From Cyanobacteria bacterium UBA8803 (GTDB lineage: Bacteria; Cyanobacteriota; Cyanobacteriia; Cyanobacteriales; Coleofasciculaceae): DNA of 6,570 nucleotides. The first letter of the stretch is position 1. Every line of letters begins with the position of its first letter. The notes below the pieces were generated by a model. The model did not search any database. It worked only from the letters and a program-made list of their open reading frames with translations, and was not told the origin of the DNA. The position numbers and the translations under genes were made by a program. Positions 1 through 6,288 of this stretch are shown piece by piece. The stretch is from the NCBI GenBank assembly GCA_003505715.1, contig DNXU01000543.1:36144-42713 (forward strand), given 5' to 3'.

Positions 1-17
1 ACCAACAACCAACAACC
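1..17. repeat. Heptanucleotide tandem repeat (ACCAACA), cut by window edge
   Basis: The first 17 bases read ACCAACA ACCAACA ACC, about 2.4 copies of a 7-bp unit, and may continue to the left of the window. The array ends two bases before the stop codon of the CHAT gene, so it lies just downstream of that gene on the minus strand. Short tandem heptamers of this kind are known from cyanobacterial intergenic DNA. With only two full copies visible, chance is not excluded. Confidence 0.4.
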
Positions 18-18
18 A

Positions 19-3000
19 TTACCAAGGACTGCCAATCATCGTAAAGGCTGCCCAATAATAAGGATGGGAGAGGTTGCGATCGCCTAGCTCGCTCAGGCTG
101 GGAGGCAGAGAGACATTCCCCCTACTGCTACGTAATTGTCCCCCTTCAAGGCGCACTTCGCCTCGGATCATGCCTAACTGTGCCTGTCGCAATGCCTCGG
201 CTTTAATAGGAGCAGTTTGCAACTGTTGGTAGAACTCTGTCATCAGTCCGGAGGTGCCTTCATCGCTGACATACCAAAGGCTGGCCAGCGCTGACTTCAC
301 CCCAGCTTGTACCGCCAACCCGGCAAAACCCAACTCCGCCTGCTCATCACCTAGCGCTGTCCGACAGGCGCTCAATACTAATAACTCGACTGGGGGGTCA
401 TTCCAACCCAGTTGCCGGAGTTGATTTAATCGCAGCTTGGCGTTCGTCAGTTGGATGTAGGAGAGATCGGGTTCTCCCGGTTGGAAGTCCGCATGAGTTG
501 CTAGGTGAATAATTCCGTAGGGTGTCTGCTCTCGCTGAGCCTTGAGATTTTCAAGGGTGAAGGTATCGTTTAGGAAGGACTTTCCTTTCCAGAGGTGACT
601 TGCAATCAGCGATAACTCAACAGGGACTGCGGGTAGAGGTTTTTGGTCGCTAAATTTCTCTGCTCCCATTGCCAAGACTTGGGAGTACTTAATATCTCCG
701 TAGCTCGTATCTGTGAGAGTGACACTTGGCATTAAACTAACGCTGTAGCGCTCTACCAAAAATCCCTGACCATCGTGGAGAGCGGCAATGGGAATGGAGC
801 GCAAGCCGCTGTCTAGGATAAATACCAGATTCTCAATTCCTCGTGCTTTTAAATCTGCTGTCAAAGGTGCGACTAACCACCGATATAACTGCTGTGCCGA
901 ATTGTAGTAACCGCGATTGCTTTTAGCGTTGGTGATATTGCTGCGAAACTCTTGAGCCACGTTGAGAACTTGCTGGCGAGTGACTCCCTTGAGAGGTTTG
1001 CGAATTGGGTGTCCTGTGGCTGTAATTGCTACCAGTTCTAGTTGATCGGTTGGCAGTGCTGCTTGTCTAGGTTGGGATGCTTCTCCATCGACGGTGGCAG
1101 GTATAAAAACTGCATAGATCAGGGCAGGTTTGATCTTCGTTTCCCTTTCAATGCGCCCTAAAATTCCTCTGGCTTGGGATAAATTGACGCTTGGAATATC
1201 AACATCACTACCAAAATATTCCTGGAACTGATTCGTGAAAGACTCTTCTAGTTCTCCTACTACCGTGTCAATTTCTACTGGGAGAATACTGGCGGAGCTC
1301 AATAGATCGGTACTTAACTGCATCTCCTCCTCTAGGGATGGGGGGAGATATTCTTTAGGTAGGGCATTATCCGCTAGCAAGTTGTCAGTTTCAGGACTAA
1401 CGAGTTGGATGTCGCTGGGAGCAATTCCCTGGCTGTAGGAACCTAGAAACAGTCCCGAAGTAATTTGATTATTACTGCCTGTGGAAATTATGCCTATGGT
1501 GCCATTGACCCCGTTATAATCTTCTCCCACGGTGAAGGCATTACCTGGGCTATCAATCCCGTGTCGAATCACAATTGAGCCACCTCCAGCACCTCCAGCA
1601 GTGGCAATGCTAAAGCTGATGCCGCCGCGAGTGCTAAAGGTATCGATGGCGCGGAACCAATTCCTGCTGGTGATATCAACGGAACCGCCAGTGCCGTTAC
1701 CGAAACTTTGGGTATTAATAGAGTCAACTGTGATGCCAGTAGGAGCATTCAACGTAACTCTGCCACCATTTCCGGAGGTTGAACTGGTGTTAATTCTTCC
1801 TGTGGTAATGCTGCCAGTTTGAGCCGTTAAGGCGACGGCACCACCATCTGCCAACGTTGAACTGGTGTTAATGTCTCCTGCGGTAATGTTACCAGTTTGA
1901 GCCGTTAAGGTGACGGCACCTCTATTGGTGAGTAAATTACCTGCGGTTATGCCGTTAAATGCCTCGAAGGTAATGCCACTGCCAGAAGTTTGGATGGTGT
2001 CGTTGGGATCGGCAAAGGTAATGGCACCCTGGGTAGAGCGAATTGTGAGATTGCCCGTGCTAGCACCCAAGGTGACTTGATTATTCTGGGTGATAGGGGA
2101 AGTATTGCCGACTACGTCGGCGATCGCCATATCCCCCGTCCCTTGCAAAATAAGATTGTTCTTCAGGATTAAATCGGCGATTTGCCCCCAAGCGATCGCA
2201 TTGCTAAGTCGGTTCGGGTCAAAAGGCGACGGTGCTAGGTTGGGGGTTTGAGTGCTAGTGATTGATGAGGCGTCAATCAGGGTTAAGTTATTGGAGTTAA
2301 GCTCTAACGTACCTCTATCTCCGTTCGTTGCCGTTGTATTTACTGTGCCGTCAAAGGTTAGATTTTCCTGACCCGACACCTGCACAAAACCACTAGTGCT
2401 GCCATCCACTGTGCCTGTGGCAAGAATCTCACCAAAGAAACCGACTGACTTGCCTAACAACTGAACCGATCCGCCGTTTTGGGATGCTGTCGTTGCCGAG
2501 GCATTGATATTGCCAGACACCAATACTGTCCCTGCTGCATCTGGGACAATTAGACCAGAACTAGTCTTGAGTTGACCTGTCGTCGGGTCAAATGTTAATC
2601 CTGTGATTGTTTGCAGCTGGGGTGAACCTGTCAGTAGCGCAGGTAGGGAAAGAGGATTGGGTACGACAGAACCACTATTTTGGCTCGGTTGAACCTCTAA
2701 ACTGAGTAGGTGACCGGGTTGGGAAATGCGGACTAAGTGTTCTCCAGGAACAGCCACAACCTTAATATTTCCCCCTAGTGCTGTTAGTTGACCCGTACTC
2801 ACTACCGTGCCGCCGATTAAATTGAGATTGCGACCTTCTCCTATAGTCAAATTTCCGGCATTAGCGATCGCACCCGGGGTTCCCGATAAGCCGAAATAAA
2901 AGACATGGGGTGTTCCCACCAACGCCGAATAGTCGTTGGCACCCGCAGTGTTGAACCAGTTGTCGTTGCCAAAACCAATTCGGGTAGCGGTGGCGGCGGT

Positions 3001-3483
3001 GAAGTCAGCAGGGACGTTAAGCTGGGCATTGGCACCCATTATGATTCCTGCTGGGTTGATCAGAAATAGGTTGGAGTTACCACCTGTAAGTAGAATCGTA
3101 CCGTCGATGACGGAGGGGCTGTTCCCCGTAACCCGACTCAGGATGTTGGCAATGGCTGGGTTGGAAAGGAAGTTAGCTGTCTCACCTGGACTCAAGCCAA
3201 ACTGACTGAAACTGTGGAACAAATTTGTCCCATCATTACTTAACTCTCCACCGTTGATGGTGTACAATGAAGCGTTGTTGCTATCGGGACTAACAGTCGT
3301 ATTGGTGGTGCCATCTGGAATGATGGGTTGGGAAAAGGCAATTGTCGGGAACAACGATGCGACAAGTGGCAGTAGGCAAGTTGCGAAAATTTTTTGAGTA
3401 GGAATCGCAATCCTCTCAACCACCGCCTTAAGGTAATGCTCCCGGTTAAAGGGCGTGATGACCTGGCGAATAAGTTTTAGCAT
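19..3483 (-). CDS. Exported filamentous-haemagglutinin N-terminal / CHAT domain protein
   Basis: This 1154-aa protein is probably a secreted or surface caspase-like peptidase. Residues about 32-51 form a hydrophobic signal-peptide core ending in AFS before QPIIPDG. Residues about 52-170 match the TPS/filamentous-haemagglutinin N-terminal domain, with the NPAGI turn at 143-147 (compare NPNGI in TpsA proteins). A Gly/Asn/Thr-rich middle, likely a beta-helix, follows and includes three 26-residue repeats (522-599). From about 784 to the end is a CHAT domain with the expected catalytic His997 (HLATHADF) and Cys1040 (LSACRTALGD), ending in the usual HPYYWAAFTMIGSPW-type tail. Fusions of these two domains are common in filamentous cyanobacteria. 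Passage of the outer membrane through a TpsB partner is inferred; no partner gene is in the window. The ATG has no close Shine-Dalgarno. A GTG at residue 21 (3421-3423) would give a more compact signal peptide. The frame is intact; the substrate is unknown. Confidence 0.92.
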   Translation of the reverse strand: MLKLIRQVITPFNREHYLKAVVERIAIPTQKIFATCLLPLVASLFPTIAFSQPIIPDGTTNTTVSPDSNNASLYTINGGELSNDGTNLFHSFSQFGLSPGETANFLSNPAIANILSRVTGNSPSVIDGTILLTGGNSNLFLINPAGIIMGANAQLNVPADFTAATATRIGFGNDNWFNTAGANDYSALVGTPHVFYFGLSGTPGAIANAGNLTIGEGRNLNLIGGTVVSTGQLTALGGNIKVVAVPGEHLVRISQPGHLLSLEVQPSQNSGSVVPNPLSLPALLTGSPQLQTITGLTFDPTTGQLKTSSGLIVPDAAGTVLVSGNINASATTASQNGGSVQLLGKSVGFFGEILATGTVDGSTSGFVQVSGQENLTFDGTVNTTATNGDRGTLELNSNNLTLIDASSITSTQTPNLAPSPFDPNRLSNAIAWGQIADLILKNNLILQGTGDMAIADVVGNTSPITQNNQVTLGASTGNLTIRSTQGAITFADPNDTIQTSGSGITFEAFNGITAGNLLTNRGAVTLTAQTGNITAGDINTSSTLADGGAVALTAQTGSITTGRINTSSTSGNGGRVTLNAPTGITVDSINTQSFGNGTGGSVDITSRNWFRAIDTFSTRGGISFSIATAGGAGGGSIVIRHGIDSPGNAFTVGEDYNGVNGTIGIISTGSNNQITSGLFLGSYSQGIAPSDIQLVSPETDNLLADNALPKEYLPPSLEEEMQLSTDLLSSASILPVEIDTVVGELEESFTNQFQEYFGSDVDIPSVNLSQARGILGRIERETKIKPALIYAVFIPATVDGEASQPRQAALPTDQLELVAITATGHPIRKPLKGVTRQQVLNVAQEFRSNITNAKSNRGYYNSAQQLYRWLVAPLTADLKARGIENLVFILDSGLRSIPIAALHDGQGFLVERYSVSLMPSVTLTDTSYGDIKYSQVLAMGAEKFSDQKPLPAVPVELSLIASHLWKGKSFLNDTFTLENLKAQREQTPYGIIHLATHADFQPGEPDLSYIQLTNAKLRLNQLRQLGWNDPPVELLVLSACRTALGDEQAELGFAGLAVQAGVKSALASLWYVSDEGTSGLMTEFYQQLQTAPIKAEALRQAQLGMIRGEVRLEGGQLRSSRGNVSLPPSLSELGDRNLSHPYYWAAFTMIGSPW
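1687..1920 (-). repeat. Three tandem 78-bp (26-aa) repeats inside the CHAT gene
   Basis: Three in-frame units of exactly 78 bp lie at 1843-1920, 1765-1842 and 1687-1764 (residues 522-547, 548-573 and 574-599). Their protein starts are GAVTLTAQTGNIT, GAVALTAQTGSIT and GRVTLNAPTGIT, each followed by an INT(S/Q)S stretch and a Gly/Asn-rich turn. Units 1 and 2 agree at about 66 of 78 bases by hand alignment, so they are a fairly recent duplication. The third is related mainly at protein level. The periodicity suits rungs of a beta-helix. Confidence 0.8.
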
Positions 3484-3578
3484 GAAATGATTCAGAAATA
3501 CTCGATCTATCTCTTCCTCTAGAAGTATTCCCTAGGGGAGAGTTCCTTTTATCGCACCCTGTAACCTAGATGCCATAA

Positions 3579-3586
3579 GCGATCGC
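3579..3586. repeat. HIP1 octamer (GCGATCGC), intergenic copy
   Basis: This is a perfect GCGATCGC palindrome, the highly iterated palindrome over-represented in many cyanobacterial genomes. Six more perfect copies lie inside genes at 76-83, 2120-2127, 2192-2199, 2864-2871, 4914-4921 and 5129-5136. Seven copies in 6.57 kb is far above chance for an 8-mer and is the main compositional argument for a cyanobacterial source. Confidence 0.95.
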
Positions 3587-3621
3587 TCACCACAAAGAGA
3601 TGGGAATGATTCTCCTCCTCG

Positions 3622-3649
3622 TTCCCGCTCCCTCATCCCTACGTCCCTC
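3622..3649. repeat. Degenerate TCCCTCA-like heptamer stretch
   Basis: The bases split into four 7-mers: TTCCCGC, TCCCTCA, TCCCTAC, GTCCCTC. They share an NTCCCT core, the same motif as the cleaner heptamer array at the right edge of the window (6536-6570). It looks like a decayed short tandem repeat in the divergent promoter region. Pyrimidine richness alone could produce some of this resemblance. Confidence 0.4.
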
Positions 3650-3830
3650 TTCCGTTTACAGAAACTAATGAAACAATTAAGAAATTCTATGCTCAATCCT
3701 GGTGAACGCTTTGAATCACTTGTTCTAAGCTATCTGTAAGGTTTTCTCCACGCTATCTCAAAGTCTCCAAAAGTGTCGGTCTGGATTGCTGATTCTTTTA
3801 CATTTTGTTACAAGAAGAAGGAGAACTCTT

Positions 3831-3851
3831 GTGGATGCTCAAAAAGTATGA
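3831..3851 (+). other. Possible 6-codon leader ORF coupled to the DUF2993 start
   Basis: AAGGAG at 3818-3823 lies 7 nt before a GTG that opens a six-codon frame, GTG GAT GCT CAA AAA GTA TGA. Its TGA overlaps the DUF2993 start as ATGA (3848-3851). The DUF2993 ATG itself has no Shine-Dalgarno at normal distance, because AAGGAG is 24 nt away. Translation of the mini-ORF followed by re-initiation would explain this. The alternative is that the Shine-Dalgarno match is fortuitous or serves a start I have not identified. Confidence 0.3.
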
Positions 3852-4642
3852 TTGGTGGCTTTGCTGGTACAACCAATACTTCTGGCACGGACTGGGGAGA
3901 GCAGATGCTCAATACCGTTGCCAGCAAAACGATTCGCCACCTCTTTACTCGGAGCGAATCTGTAGATGTCTCAGTTCGTTGCTACCCCTCTAGTAAATTG
4001 TTACAGGGCAGCATTGACAACTTTAAGATGCACGGTCGAGGCTTAGTCATTCGGCGGGATTTCCGTGCCGAGGAGATGTCGTTTCAAACTGATGCGGTCT
4101 CGCTAGATTTCAGTTCGGTTCTCAAGGGTCAGATTCGCTTAAAGCAACCCACTCAAGCGATCGTGCAGGTCGTTTTAACTGAAGCCGACATCAACGAAGC
4201 CTTCAAAGCTGAACTGGTCAGAAAACGCCTGGAAAATCTGTCTGTTCCCGCGTTAAGCGAACTGTCTGGTGGTGCGCCGATTTCCTTTACGGACGTGCAG
4301 GTGAAGCTGCAACCCAACAACCGCCTCCAGCTTTTTGCTAAAGTGAACCTCCCCGATTGCGGCTTAGTACCGATTAGCATGTCTTCTACCCTAGGGGTTG
4401 AACGGCGGCGGCGCATTCTATTTGAAAATTCCCAGTTTGAGGCTGATAGCATACCAGAACCGCTGCGCGAAATTTCTCGCACCTTCACTAGTGCCCTAGA
4501 TGAGATTTTGAATAATATGGTCGATCTGGATCGATTCAACCTTGATGGCGTCACGATGCGGATCAATCGCCTGGAAACGCAGGGTAAACTGCTCATATTC
4601 AGCGGCTACGCCCAAATCGATCGCATCCCCAATAACCCATAG
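3848..4642 (+). CDS. DUF2993 (LmeA-like) domain protein
   Basis: I place the start at the ATG at 3848, giving 264 aa, because recognisable family sequence begins there (MIGGFAGTTN..GTDWGEQML). The frame is open upstream to a GTG at 3773, but that part is Cys/Lys-rich and unlike the family. The DUF2993 domain covers most of the protein. Conserved-looking blocks are SSKLLQGSID at residues 48-57, then GRGLVIRRDF, LRLKQPT-like strands and a C-terminal NNMVDLDRFNLDGV..RLETQGKLLIFSGYAQI. No signal peptide or membrane segment is visible. The mycobacterial relative LmeA binds phosphoinositides; lipid binding here is only a family-level inference. The stop TAG is formed partly by the first bases of the MITE at 4641; the pre-insertion stop was probably TGA at the same codon. 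The gene likely heads a unit with the membrane genes downstream. Confidence 0.88.
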   Translation: MIGGFAGTTNTSGTDWGEQMLNTVASKTIRHLFTRSESVDVSVRCYPSSKLLQGSIDNFKMHGRGLVIRRDFRAEEMSFQTDAVSLDFSSVLKGQIRLKQPTQAIVQVVLTEADINEAFKAELVRKRLENLSVPALSELSGGAPISFTDVQVKLQPNNRLQLFAKVNLPDCGLVPISMSSTLGVERRRRILFENSQFEADSIPEPLREISRTFTSALDEILNNMVDLDRFNLDGVTMRINRLETQGKLLIFSGYAQIDRIPNNP

Positions 4643-4732
4643 GACTTAGGCACAGCCTCTATTAGTAGGGTGTGTTATGTGCTAGCTCTCCGCACCATGA
4701 CCCCTATATATGGTGTAGTTGCATAAGTCCTG
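4641..4732. mobile_element. MITE-like element with AGGACTTA terminal inverted repeats and ACCCAT duplication
   Basis: The left end AGGACTTAGGCA (4641-4652) and right end TGCATAAGTCCT (4720-4731) are inverted repeats matching at 11 of 12 positions. The interior carries GTAGGGTGTGTTA (4665-4677), a GGTGTG/CGCACC pair (4669-4674 and 4691-4696) and CACCAT/ATGGTG arms (4693-4698 and 4710-4715). It has no coding capacity. ACCCAT stands immediately left (4635-4640) and, after one extra G, right (4733-4738), and is the likely target-site duplication. Ends of this type are familiar from non-autonomous elements in cyanobacteria. The RNA could fold into a long imperfect hairpin and may affect read-through into the next gene. 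Confidence 0.75.
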
Positions 4733-4796
4733 ACCCATGAAGGAGAGTTAGCGGCTCTAGGGTAGCTGCGGAAAATTCTTAAAAAGTTCGACTTCG

Positions 4797-5180
4797 ATGC
4801 TAAAAGTTACCCCAGACCTAAATATGCTAACGGTTGTTGTCATTCTCAATGTCCTGATCTCGCTCTTGTGTTTTTATGCTGCTTGGCGGATTTGGAAGTT
4901 GCGGCGAGCCTTAGCGATCGCAGCTGATGCTATATCCTCTGCTGAGCGCAATACCCATAAGGTATTAAACGGTGCCCCCACAGCTATCGAGCGGGGTCAG
5001 AGCGGGGTGGGAGGATTGAGAGAGCGTTATCAGCAACTAGAGATACAATGGCAGCGAGTTGAGCAAGTTTTGACTCTCTTGGTTGTGTTGCAACGAATTT
5101 GGCGATTGGCCTGGAAGAGTAGTATCAGGCGATCGCACTCCAGACGGTCAAGATATGTGCAGCGCCCTAGTAAGGGATAA
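4797..5180 (+). CDS. Small membrane protein of a cyanobacterial family, function unknown
   Basis: This 127-aa protein has one clear membrane segment at about residues 10-30 (MLTVVVILNVLISLLCFYAAW). A basic stop-transfer patch (RIWKLRR) follows, then a helical stretch at about 35-90 (AIAADAISSAERNTHKVLNG, and a later QQLEIQWQRVEQV), and a strongly basic tail rich in Arg/Ser. Its pattern (LRRAL..AAD, AERNTHKVLNGAP, YQQLE) resembles short hypothetical proteins that I recall next to YtxH and DUF948 genes in cyanobacteria. The ATG at 4797 has no good Shine-Dalgarno; an in-frame ATG at 4824 would start right at the membrane segment. The gene is 154 nt from the DUF2993 stop now, but would be 56 nt away without the MITE. 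No function can be assigned. Confidence 0.75.
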   Translation: MLKVTPDLNMLTVVVILNVLISLLCFYAAWRIWKLRRALAIAADAISSAERNTHKVLNGAPTAIERGQSGVGGLRERYQQLEIQWQRVEQVLTLLVVLQRIWRLAWKSSIRRSHSRRSRYVQRPSKG

Positions 5181-5215
5181 TATCATGTCCGGTAGCATCT
5201 TTCCTTGTATAAAAA

Positions 5216-5229
5216 GGTTAGTAGTAACC
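5216..5229. promoter_or_regulatory. Small palindrome GGTTA-GTAG-TAACC upstream of YtxH gene
   Basis: GGTTA (5216-5220) and TAACC (5225-5229) form a perfect 5-bp inverted repeat with a 4-base loop, preceded by AAAAA. It lies 36 nt after the preceding stop and 62 nt before the YtxH start. It could be an operator or a weak RNA hairpin. It has no T-run after it, so a terminator is unlikely. A 5-bp stem can occur by chance. Confidence 0.25.
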
Positions 5230-5253
5230 AATAAGAGTGGGGTTTTGTTTTAA

Positions 5254-5269
5254 CAATTCATTAGAATTG
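5254..5269. promoter_or_regulatory. Small palindrome CAATTC-ATTA-GAATTG upstream of YtxH gene
   Basis: CAATTC (5254-5259) and GAATTG (5264-5269) form a perfect 6-bp inverted repeat around ATTA, 22 nt before the YtxH start. ACCAAT at 5227-5232 could pair instead with ATTGGT at 5266-5271, linking this palindrome with the one at 5216-5229. This would suit a dyad operator or a 5' UTR structure, but there is no direct evidence for either. Confidence 0.3.
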
Positions 5270-5291
5270 GTGTAGGGATAGAGACCAAAAG

Positions 5292-5645
5292 ATGTCAAAG
5301 AAAAGTACAGGAGTATTTATTGGTGGCCTGCTGTTGGGCAGCGTCATCGGGACTGTGACAGGTTTATTGATTGCCCCGCGCACGGGTCGAGATACGCGGC
5401 AATTGTTGAAGAAATCCGCAGATGCCTTACCCGAATTAGCGGAGGATTTATCAACCAGCGTGCAACTGCAAGCCGATCGCCTCTCAGAAACCGCCCTGCG
5501 TAACTGGGATGGCACCTTGGCTCGACTGCGCGAGGCGCTCGCGGCAGGAATTGAAGCTTCTGCAAGAGAGCGTTTAGAATTTAAACAAACCAAATCTGAC
5601 TTAGTGAGTGAATCTCGCGAGTCGGTTTCTGACCATCAGCTGTAG
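5292..5645 (+). CDS. YtxH-like small membrane protein
   Basis: This 117-aa protein begins with a short polar lead (MSKKST). A Gly-rich membrane segment, VFIGGLLLGSVIGTVTGLLI, follows at residues 8-27, and then the characteristic APRTGRDTRQLLKK at 28-41, the hallmark of the YtxH family (compare LFAPKSGKETR-type sequences). The rest is amphipathic helix with alternating acidic and basic residues and ends SDHQL. Length and order match typical YtxH-like proteins, which are sometimes annotated as gas-vesicle-like or general-stress proteins; a gas-vesicle role is not supported by anything here. The Shine-Dalgarno is weak (AGGGA at 5274-5278, spacing about 13). The stop is 11 nt before the next start, so the two are almost certainly co-transcribed. 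The family's molecular role is unknown; it probably sits in the cytoplasmic or thylakoid membrane with a cytosolic helix. Confidence 0.87.
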   Translation: MSKKSTGVFIGGLLLGSVIGTVTGLLIAPRTGRDTRQLLKKSADALPELAEDLSTSVQLQADRLSETALRNWDGTLARLREALAAGIEASARERLEFKQTKSDLVSESRESVSDHQL

Positions 5646-5656
5646 GCGATCTATCA

Positions 5657-6169
5657 GTGATTGACCCTGTATTTTGGCTAGGACTGTCCATCCTTTTGGT
5701 AGCCGTCAGCTTAACTGCTGTCTTAGTAGCGGCACTGCCTGCCTTTCAGGAATTAGCACGAGCTGCTCGCAGTGTGGCCAAGTTAGCTGAGACTCTCCAG
5801 CGAGAATTGCCACCTACCCTGGAGGCAATTCGCCTGACAGGTTTAGAAATCAGTGAATTGACCAATGATATGAATGAGGGCGTTAAAAGTGCTGGTCAAG
5901 TAGCTAAACAAGTAGATCAAAGTATTAGCGGTGTTAAAAACCAGGCTAAAAACGTGCAGAGTAGCACTCGCAGTGTCGTTGCAGGTGTCAAAGCAGCTTG
6001 GAAAACCTGGCAGCAACCCTCAACCGGACGTAGAGCTTTAGATCGCCTGCCACCCTCTCAACGACCAAACCTGGATCTGGAAGAGTATGAACTTGCAGAG
6101 GAAATGACTCAGCCATCATTACATCAAGAACACGATGTCGATCCTAAGGAGCCTGGTTACAGGACGTGA
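5657..6169 (+). CDS. DUF948 domain membrane protein
   Basis: This 170-aa protein starts with GTG; MIDPVFWLGLSILLVAVSL is a typical family N-terminus and no ATG alternative fits. The membrane segment is at about residues 6-28. A long helix without Pro interruptions follows from about 30 to 118, broken only near ELPPTLEAI. It carries repeated small/Gln/Lys heptad-like patterns (KSAGQVAKQVDQSISGVKNQAKNVQSS) and ends near AAWKTW. The C-terminal 50 residues are acidic, polar and probably disordered. This matches DUF948, a family of single-pass proteins with a methyl-accepting-chemotaxis-like coil but no known biochemical function. The start has no strong Shine-Dalgarno and lies 11 nt after the YtxH stop, suggesting translational coupling. 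Pairing of YtxH and DUF948 genes is common in cyanobacteria in my recollection, which supports a shared membrane or envelope role. Confidence 0.85.
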   Translation: MIDPVFWLGLSILLVAVSLTAVLVAALPAFQELARAARSVAKLAETLQRELPPTLEAIRLTGLEISELTNDMNEGVKSAGQVAKQVDQSISGVKNQAKNVQSSTRSVVAGVKAAWKTWQQPSTGRRALDRLPPSQRPNLDLEEYELAEEMTQPSLHQEHDVDPKEPGYRT

Positions 6170-6288
6170 GCAAGAAGACCCAAGTCCCAATTGTGATGCC
6201 GGGATTAGTGCCAGAGTGACAAAAGAGCGCTAGTCACCACCATTGGGGAAAATGCTGGCGGCGATAACTTTATGGAGGATAAAGATTA
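6170..6288 (+). other. Non-coding spacer after DUF948 gene
   Basis: I see no gene here. A GTG at 6166 overlaps the DUF948 stop and opens only 17 codons to TGA at 6217-6219. The three frames are otherwise interrupted. There is no hairpin followed by a T-run that would serve as a terminator. The only structured element is the CTTTAT/ATAAAG stem at 6268-6284. Confidence 0.6.
6268..6284 (+). promoter_or_regulatory. Shine-Dalgarno GGAGG exposed in a hairpin loop
   Basis: CTTTAT (6268-6273) and ATAAAG (6279-6284) are perfect inverted repeats and the loop is exactly GGAGG (6274-6278). An ATG follows at 6289, 10 nt after the GGAGG, which is usable spacing. It is the best Shine-Dalgarno in the window, yet the ATG opens only eight codons before TGA. 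This suggests a translation initiation site for a gene that has since been damaged. Confidence 0.45.

Larger units (their letters stand above)
3484..3847. other. Divergent intergenic region between CHAT and DUF2993 genes
   Basis: The two flanking genes point away from each other, so both promoters should lie in these 364 bases. I could not find a convincing -35/-10 pair for either direction. The region contains a HIP1 octamer (3579-3586), the palindrome GAATGATTC (3604-3612), a degenerate pyrimidine-rich heptamer stretch (3622-3649), and a purine-rich Shine-Dalgarno-like AAGGAG (3818-3823) next to a tiny ORF. The DUF2993 reading frame is open upstream to 3773, but that extension (Cys/Lys-rich, KKKENSCGC) does not look like conserved protein. 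Confidence 0.6.

Noticed and set aside
1532..1822. 96-codon plus-strand open frame
   Set aside because: It is antisense to the repetitive part of the CHAT gene and is Pro/Val-rich, as expected from the reverse of Gly/Asn/Thr codons.
3604..3612. GAATGATTC palindrome as a Fur- or Zur-type operator
   Set aside because: Only the central bases resemble such boxes and the flanks do not, so the match is too short to call.
3773..3847. Upstream extension of the DUF2993 frame from a GTG
   Set aside because: The 25 extra residues are Cys/Lys-rich and unlike the family, whose recognisable sequence begins at the ATG at 3848.
4153..4596. 147-codon open frame on the minus strand
   Set aside because: It lies entirely antisense to the well-supported DUF2993 gene, and its Arg/Ser-rich translation is typical of a shadow frame.
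5204..5236. TTGTAT followed by ATAAGA as a promoter for the YtxH gene
   Set aside because: The spacing is near 19-20 bases and the -10 match is poor.
5261..5593. 110-codon open frame on the minus strand
   Set aside because: It is antisense to the YtxH-like gene, which has clear family features; no protein-like pattern or start signal.
6166..6219. 17-codon ORF from a GTG overlapping the DUF948 stop
   Set aside because: It is very short with no Shine-Dalgarno and no recognisable sequence; it may be a decayed extension but nothing shows it.
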